A stretch of DNA of 36,522 bases. Source: CAZGCA01 sp964524145 (GTDB lineage Bacteria; Hydrogenedentota; CAZGCA01). Location of the stretch: the NCBI GenBank assembly GCA_964524145.1, contig CAZGCA010000062.1:1-36522 (forward strand), given 5' to 3'. Under the pieces are notes generated by a model. It was given only the letters and a program-made list of their open reading frames with translations. It made no database searches and had not been told where the DNA came from. The translations under genes were made by a program, and so were the position numbers. This document shows, piece after piece, positions 32,066-36,522 of this stretch (its first letter is position 1; every line of letters starts with the position of its first letter).

Positions 32066-32372
32066 TCACCCCACGTTCCCCGTTTCCGAGCAACCCTCAA
32101 CCGTAGGCATGCCAAATCTTGCCTTGCATAGTCAAAAAATGTCGCAACATGCAGCAATCGATTCCTGTTGATCCTGAGCGGGATCTCCCGTCGCCACCCA
32201 CAACCCATTGCAACTGAATGTGTTACAGAGAACGTGCCACCATGGTGCGTCAGCGGCACAGAAGTTGCTTCTTATATTGAACGAGTCTGAACGTTACTGG
32301 CCAATGAAAGGCCGATATGGTAAGGAGCCAACAACGTGACAAGATGTGACCACCGGAAAGGGGGTGCTGCAC
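32066..32372. other. Intergenic stretch
   Basis: About 300 bp with no gene. CACCATGGTG (32238-32247) is a perfect palindrome. TATATT at 32273-32278 could be a -10, but no -35 fits. Nothing else stands out. Confidence 0.35.
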
Positions 32373-32855
32373 ATGCTGTCCGTGATTGAAGTGAAGTGTC
32401 CGCACTGTGGGGCGTTGGGGCAGGTAATGTTGCCACCGATGGGTTCGATAATCGTTGGACCGTGCCCGCGGTGTGAGGAGTTGGTGGTGCTGTTCGAAGG
32501 TCGCATATTTCCTCTCGACAAGAACATAATGCTGTACGGAACACCAGAGAAGAAGCGGGAGCACCTGCTCGACGCCCTGATGCGATTCCTCAAGGAACGA
32601 GTGGATGACCTGATCACTGAATCGGTGACTCAGAGTAAACGCAGCAAAACGCAACACTCGATTATCGGCACCCCTGCGTTGCACCGAGAAAAGCAAGATC
32701 CTGCCGCGCCGTCGGTCCGCTCGGAAGAATCAGGCCCGATAACCAGAGGGGAGGTCAAGGACTTCGTCAGCATCGACCTCAATCTGGTCGGGAAGAAAGA
32801 GTATTTCGAGAGAGTGTTCGGGACAGTACCCGAAGAGGACGAGGAACAGGAGTAG
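32373..32855 (+). CDS. Zinc-ribbon protein of unknown function
   Basis: A 160-residue acidic protein. The N terminus has a two-CxxC zinc ribbon, KCPHCGALGQ ... GPCPRCEELV. The middle is charged and helical (KKREHLLDALMRFLKERVDDLI). The C-terminal part is low-complexity and ends EEDEEQE. ATG 32373 is preferred to the upstream GTG 32346 because AAGGGGG lies 8 nt before it. The family is not recognised; a regulatory or RNA-binding role is possible but not shown. Confidence 0.55.
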   Translation: MLSVIEVKCPHCGALGQVMLPPMGSIIVGPCPRCEELVVLFEGRIFPLDKNIMLYGTPEKKREHLLDALMRFLKERVDDLITESVTQSKRSKTQHSIIGTPALHREKQDPAAPSVRSEESGPITRGEVKDFVSIDLNLVGKKEYFERVFGTVPEEDEEQE

Positions 32856-32987
32856 CCTTCTGCGCGACCAACTTCGCGTCCTGCTCGAATTCTTCCACTC
32901 GACGTCCAACCTGACTTTGCCACCCTAACGTTCACGATACGAGCAAGCTTATCCGGTGCAGAATGCGCGACCATCCTGGGCAGGACG

Positions 32988-33017
32988 TTGCGTTGGACGA
33001 CACGCCCCTTGTAGAAT
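32988..33017 (+). promoter_or_regulatory. Possible promoter for the heparinase-like gene
   Basis: TAGAAT at 33012-33017 is a good -10. TTGCGT at 32988-32993, 18 bp upstream, matches only the TTG of the -35. It would give a leader of about 45 nt before ATG 33069. Confidence 0.35.
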
Positions 33018-33068
33018 ACCCCACAGGTTGCAGTAGGTGTGCCAGGGTGGTAAATGTGGAGGGATCTC

Positions 33069-34946
33069 ATGAGAATCAGAACAGCTTGTGGACCGGTGCT
33101 TGGGCTTGCGCTGCTCTTTGCCGGGTGCGGAGCGTGGCGGACCGTGGAGAAAGCGCCTGAACCGATGGAAGATTATCTTGACGTCCTTTCGACATTGAGA
33201 CCTGGGCATCCTCGTTTGATTCTGACCGACGGCGAGCTTGCCTCCCTTCGTTCGCTGATCGATACAAACGTCGAGCTGCAAGGGCTCGTGACGCATATGC
33301 TGGGCGACGCAAACGATCTGCTCGACAAGCCGACTGTCGAGTATAAGATAGTCGGGCCGAGATTGCTCTCGCAAAGCAGAGCGTGTCTTGGAAAAGTCTA
33401 CACGCTTGCGCTTGCCTACCGGCTGACCGGCGAGAAGAAGTTCGCCGACCGGGCGAGGATCGAACTGCTTGCGGCGGCATCGTTTAAGGACTGGAACCCG
33501 TCTCACTTCCTTGACACGGCGGAGCTGGCCCACGCGTTTGGAATCGGCTATGACTGGCTGTACGACGAACTGGGTGATGACAGAGAGACTATTCGGACGG
33601 CCCTCATCGAGAAAGGGCTCAAGCCGGGATTGGAATGCTACCGTGGGGAAAGCCGTTTTGGGTGGTGGTTTAGATCGTCCCACAACTGGAACCAGGTGTG
33701 CAACGGCGGTCTGTCAATTGGCGCACTGGCTGTTGCCGACGAGTGCCCGGAGATAGCCGCCGAGATTATTGCCTCTGCCGTCCGGTCGCTTCCGACCGCG
33801 ATGGCGAGCTACGCGCCCGATGGCGGGTGGGCTGAGGGACCGGGGTACTGGCATTATGCGACACGTTACAATGTGTACTGTCTGGCGGCGCTCGATAGCG
33901 CGCTCGGCAAGGATTTCGGCCTCTCACAATCCCCTGGTTTCGCGGATGCCGGTCTGTTTCGGACTCACTCGATCGGCCCACAGGGGCTTACGTTCAACTA
34001 CGCGGATGCCCACAGCGGTTCCGGACCAGCCGAGGAGATGTTTTGGCTGGCCCGCAAGTTTGACCGGCCGCTCTACGCGTGGCACGAGCGCGAGATGACG
34101 AAACGTGGCCGTCCGAACCCGTTGGACATCACTTGGTTTGACCCTCGGGGCGCACTCCCGAGCACGGAACAACTACCGCCCGATGCGCAATTCACAGGGG
34201 TTGACGTCGCCTTCTTTCGGAGCCGATGGGATGATAGGAACGCGGTCTACGTCGGGTTCAAAGGCGGCGACAACAAGGCAAACCATTCCCATCTCGACCT
34301 TGGCACGTTTGTTCTCGATGCCGGTGGCGTCCGGTGGGCTGTTGACCTCGGCGGGGATTACTATAACCTGCCGGGGTACTTCGGGGGGAAACGGTGGACC
34401 TACTACCGCCTGCGCACCGAGAGCCACAACACGCTCGTTATCAACGGCGAAAACCAAAACGTCCAGGCCAAAGCGCCTCTGATCGCCTTCGAGTCAACGC
34501 CGGCCCTGGCGTTCGCCATCGCCGACCTGACCGCAGCATATGAGAACCATGTCGAACAGGCGCATCGCGGTATAGCATTGATTGACCGCAGCCGCGTGCT
34601 CGTGCAGGACGATCTTGTCATGAATGGCGAGCGTGTCGAGGTTGTGTGGGGCATGGTGACCCCTGCCGAGGTGGAGCTCGCGGGATCGAGGGCAATCCTG
34701 CACCAGGAGGGCATGACGCTGGTTGCGGAAGTACTCTCGCCCAAAGGTGCATCGTTTGAAGTGCTGTCGACCACACCGCCGCCGCCCCAAGCTCAGAACG
34801 AGGGAACAAGGAAACTCGCGGTTAGAGCGAGCGGTTTGGAGAGATCAGTCCGGATCGCCGTACTGCTGACCCCGATGAGCGCCGGCTCAGACGAAATCGA
34901 GAAGCCGGAACTTCGCCCATTGCGAGAATGGAGAACCGCCGACTGA
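33069..34946 (+). CDS. Heparinase II/III-like polysaccharide lyase lipoprotein
   Basis: A 625-residue exported protein with an N-terminal lipobox-like LLFAGC (Cys about residue 20). An alpha/alpha toroid (about 40-350) contains SSHNWNQVCNGG and GGWAEGPGYWHYA. The C-terminal heparinase II/III beta domain (about 370-600) has GGDNKANHSHLDLGTFVLDA, AVDLGGDYYNLPGYFG and TESHNTLVING. Such enzymes cleave uronic-acid-containing polysaccharides (alginate, heparan-type glycans) by beta-elimination using His and Tyr/Asn residues in these segments. The start at 33069 follows GGAGGG. It is convergent with a Tat-exported oxidoreductase. Confidence 0.85.
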   Translation: MRIRTACGPVLGLALLFAGCGAWRTVEKAPEPMEDYLDVLSTLRPGHPRLILTDGELASLRSLIDTNVELQGLVTHMLGDANDLLDKPTVEYKIVGPRLLSQSRACLGKVYTLALAYRLTGEKKFADRARIELLAAASFKDWNPSHFLDTAELAHAFGIGYDWLYDELGDDRETIRTALIEKGLKPGLECYRGESRFGWWFRSSHNWNQVCNGGLSIGALAVADECPEIAAEIIASAVRSLPTAMASYAPDGGWAEGPGYWHYATRYNVYCLAALDSALGKDFGLSQSPGFADAGLFRTHSIGPQGLTFNYADAHSGSGPAEEMFWLARKFDRPLYAWHEREMTKRGRPNPLDITWFDPRGALPSTEQLPPDAQFTGVDVAFFRSRWDDRNAVYVGFKGGDNKANHSHLDLGTFVLDAGGVRWAVDLGGDYYNLPGYFGGKRWTYYRLRTESHNTLVINGENQNVQAKAPLIAFESTPALAFAIADLTAAYENHVEQAHRGIALIDRSRVLVQDDLVMNGERVEVVWGMVTPAEVELAGSRAILHQEGMTLVAEVLSPKGASFEVLSTTPPPPQAQNEGTRKLAVRASGLERSVRIAVLLTPMSAGSDEIEKPELRPLREWRTAD

Positions 34947-34998
34947 CTGGGAGAGGAAGCCAGGAAGCCGACAACGTGTTCTTTGCGTATCAGAAGAC

Positions 34999-35041
34999 GA
35001 GGCGGACACATAGCCCACAAACGCAAGGGTGCGTCCGCCTC
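34999..35041. terminator. Bidirectional hairpin between convergent genes
   Basis: GAGGCGGACACA (34999-35010) and TGCGTCCGCCTC (35030-35041) form a 12-bp stem with one mismatch and a 19-nt loop. It lies between the ends of the heparinase-like gene and the third oxidoreductase and could terminate both. Confidence 0.5.
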
Positions 35042-35071
35042 TGTCAGACAGTCATGCGAATAAGCGACCGG

Positions 35072-36331
35072 TCAGAGTAGCTTTCCTCCTCCCGGCGACG
35101 GAATCGGACCGACGGGGTACTCCCTGTCAAAGTCCAGCACGTCCGGCACCAGGCTCAGGTCGGAGTTCATCGCCTCATCCCAGGTGACCACCTTGCCGGT
35201 GTATGCCGACATGCGGCCCATGATCGCCGTCAACGTGGTTTCCGCGACGCGCACGCCTTCGTTGAGGTACGGGCCCGTCTTGCGAATGCTCTTGACCAGA
35301 TCGATGTGTTCCTGCACGTAGGGGTCTTCGCCTTCGGAACCCATGTCTGCGCAGCTGCTCTTGCCTTTGGTACCGACAACCTCCTCGAACACACCGCCGT
35401 CCACGTCGTTCCAGTGGCGGGAGAAGCTGATCATGTGGACGCCGTTGGCATACTCGTAATCGCACGAGAAGTGGTCGTACATGTCGCCGAACCGCTCCTC
35501 CGGCGGCTTCCAGGCACGACCGCCCGACGCGAACACTTTCACCGGATGGGCATCCATCGCCCAGTTGATGACGTCCAGGTTGTGGATGTGTTGTTCGACG
35601 ATGTTGTCGCCGGACACCCAGCAGTAGTTTATCCAGTTACGGATGCGATACTCGAGGTCGCTGTACCTTGGTTTGCGGGCTCTGACGAACGGCAGCCCGC
35701 CGCACCAGTAAGCGCGCGCCGAGAGGATCTCGCCGATCGCGCCGTCATGGATCTTCTTTATTGTCTCGACGTAAGGTTTCTGGTGGCGGCGTTGGGTGCC
35801 TGCGACAAACGAAAGACCTTTCTCCTCGGAACGTTTTGCCGCCGCCAGGAGCCGACGCACGCCAACCGGGTCCACCGCTACGGGTTTCTCCGTGAAGACG
35901 TGTTTGCCGGCGTTGACGGCCGCCTCGACGTGTTTGGACCGGGAATACGGCAGGGTTCCTTCCAGCAGAATGTCTATGTCCGTCTCAAGAATCTTCGTAT
36001 AGGCGTCCCAGCCGACGAAACAGTGGTCGTCTTCCACGGCGTACTTGCTGCTGACACGCTCGTCCTTATCGTTCGATATGCGTCGACGCGAACTCCTGAG
36101 CCGGTCCTCGAACAGGTCTGCCATGGCGATCAGCTTGACGTTCTCGTTGCCGAGCAACATCTGAGCCGCGGCGCCCGTGCCTCGGTTCCCGCACCCCAAC
36201 AGACCGACCTTCAGCGTATCGGAATTAGTCTCCGCAGACGCACGCCTTGACGCCAGTACCGAGAAACCTGCCATTGCAGAGAGTCTGGCGAAATCCCTGC
36301 GGCTAATGCTGCCAGTTTTGCTGTCTTTCAT
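35072..36331 (-). CDS. Tat-exported Gfo/Idh/MocA oxidoreductase (3)
   Basis: A 419-residue member of the same family as the two oxidoreductases in the 14-18 kb operon, but clearly a different branch. The Tat signal is SRRDFARL (R11-R12) with a cleavage-like ASA before ETNSD. The Rossmann motif is GLLGCGNRG, the EKP motif is TEKPVAV, and the active-site stretch is EQHIHNLDVINWAM. The C terminus ends PVGPIPSPGG. GGAGGAGG lies 6 nt before ATG 36331, which is why the upstream extension to 36406 is rejected. It is monocistronic as far as visible, next to the convergent heparinase-like gene. Confidence 0.88.
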   Translation of the reverse strand: MKDSKTGSISRRDFARLSAMAGFSVLASRRASAETNSDTLKVGLLGCGNRGTGAAAQMLLGNENVKLIAMADLFEDRLRSSRRRISNDKDERVSSKYAVEDDHCFVGWDAYTKILETDIDILLEGTLPYSRSKHVEAAVNAGKHVFTEKPVAVDPVGVRRLLAAAKRSEEKGLSFVAGTQRRHQKPYVETIKKIHDGAIGEILSARAYWCGGLPFVRARKPRYSDLEYRIRNWINYCWVSGDNIVEQHIHNLDVINWAMDAHPVKVFASGGRAWKPPEERFGDMYDHFSCDYEYANGVHMISFSRHWNDVDGGVFEEVVGTKGKSSCADMGSEGEDPYVQEHIDLVKSIRKTGPYLNEGVRVAETTLTAIMGRMSAYTGKVVTWDEAMNSDLSLVPDVLDFDREYPVGPIPSPGGGKLL

Positions 36332-36437
36332 CGTGTACCTCCTCCATACGATTCCATCGCCTGCCGCTTCCTGCTCGCAGAACACAGTCCAAACGTTCAA
36401 CCGCACCCGGCCCTCCTCGGACCATAGCAGTGCTCAC

Positions 36438-36467
36438 ATAGTAACGAGTCACTTCCGTTCCTGTCAA
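36438..36467 (-). promoter_or_regulatory. Promoter for oxidoreductase (3)
   Basis: On the minus strand, TTGACA (36467-36462) and TACTAT (36443-36438) with an 18-bp spacer. This gives a leader of about 100 nt. Nothing else is seen in 36332-36522. Confidence 0.65.
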
Positions 36468-36522
36468 TACCCCCGCGACGACAGGCCAAGCGGTTTTGTG
36501 TAATCCCCTACCCCTCGATATT

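Noticed and set aside
1..36522. tRNA, rRNA or CRISPR array
   Set aside because: Looked for cloverleaf-type endings and regularly spaced repeats in the intergenic stretches; none was found.

Overview
The window reads as one piece of a bacterial chromosome of moderately high GC. It mixes single-copy housekeeping genes with a large set of exported carbohydrate-active proteins. Three Tat-exported Gfo/Idh/MocA oxidoreductases, ThuA and DUF1080 domains, a DUF2961 (GH172) protein, a heparinase II/III-like lipoprotein, HEAT repeats and a four-helix-bundle 'suffix' protein are typical of Planctomycetota, Lentisphaerota, Verrucomicrobiota or candidate phyla such as Hydrogenedentota. I infer the lineage from gene content only and cannot name a genus.

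Layout. 1-2365: a promoter with a tandem repeat drives two overlapping SPFH (prohibitin/HflK-like) genes. 2366-7471: a gene-poor gap, then a consensus promoter and the housekeeping run ileS - dksA/traR-like - lspA - lgt. 7472-9137: a four-helix-bundle protein and a SAM methyltransferase, preceded by a 9-bp repeat tract. 9353-18592 (minus strand): an exported sugar-processing block, in transcription order ThuA, Gfo/Idh/MocA, TIM-barrel, Gfo/Idh/MocA, and a 1099-residue ThuA-DUF1080-DUF1080-HEAT protein; a uroporphyrinogen-decarboxylase-family gene follows after a 292-bp gap. 18593-22265: an accessory island with hairpin repeats, a tiny ORF, an FRG-domain protein, a PD-(D/E)XK-like protein, a helix-hairpin-helix DNA-glycosylase-like protein, and remnants of duplicated pieces of the same genes. 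22266-28458: a tandem HD/HD-GYP protein, a secreted TIM-barrel glycosidase-like protein, a GH172-family protein and a GT87-like membrane glycosyltransferase. 28516-30666: def, recR and a convergent 3-hydroxyacyl-CoA dehydrogenase. 30667-32855: an orphan promoter over a gene-less stretch, a small GspF-N-like protein, a lipoprotein and a zinc-ribbon protein. 33069-36331: a heparinase II/III-like lipoprotein convergent with a third Tat-exported oxidoreductase.

How the genes fit together. The minus-strand block has the parts expected of an extracytoplasmic keto-sugar route: dehydrogenases that bring their own nicotinamide cofactor through the Tat pathway, a DUF1080 hydrolase/lyase, and a sugar-isomerase-type TIM barrel. 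The polysaccharide lyase-like, GH172 and TIM-barrel glycosidase genes suggest a scavenger of complex glycans. The lspA/lgt pair supplies lipoprotein maturation, and several exported proteins here carry lipobox-like sequences.

The most unusual parts are the 19.0-21.9 kb island, where a 43-bp gene piece and a twin-hairpin repeat occur twice and a truncated relative of one gene lies between two others; the ThuA-DUF1080-DUF1080-HEAT fusion; the tandem HD protein whose two halves have lost different motif parts; and a strong promoter at 30797-30825 that reads into DNA with no recognisable gene.
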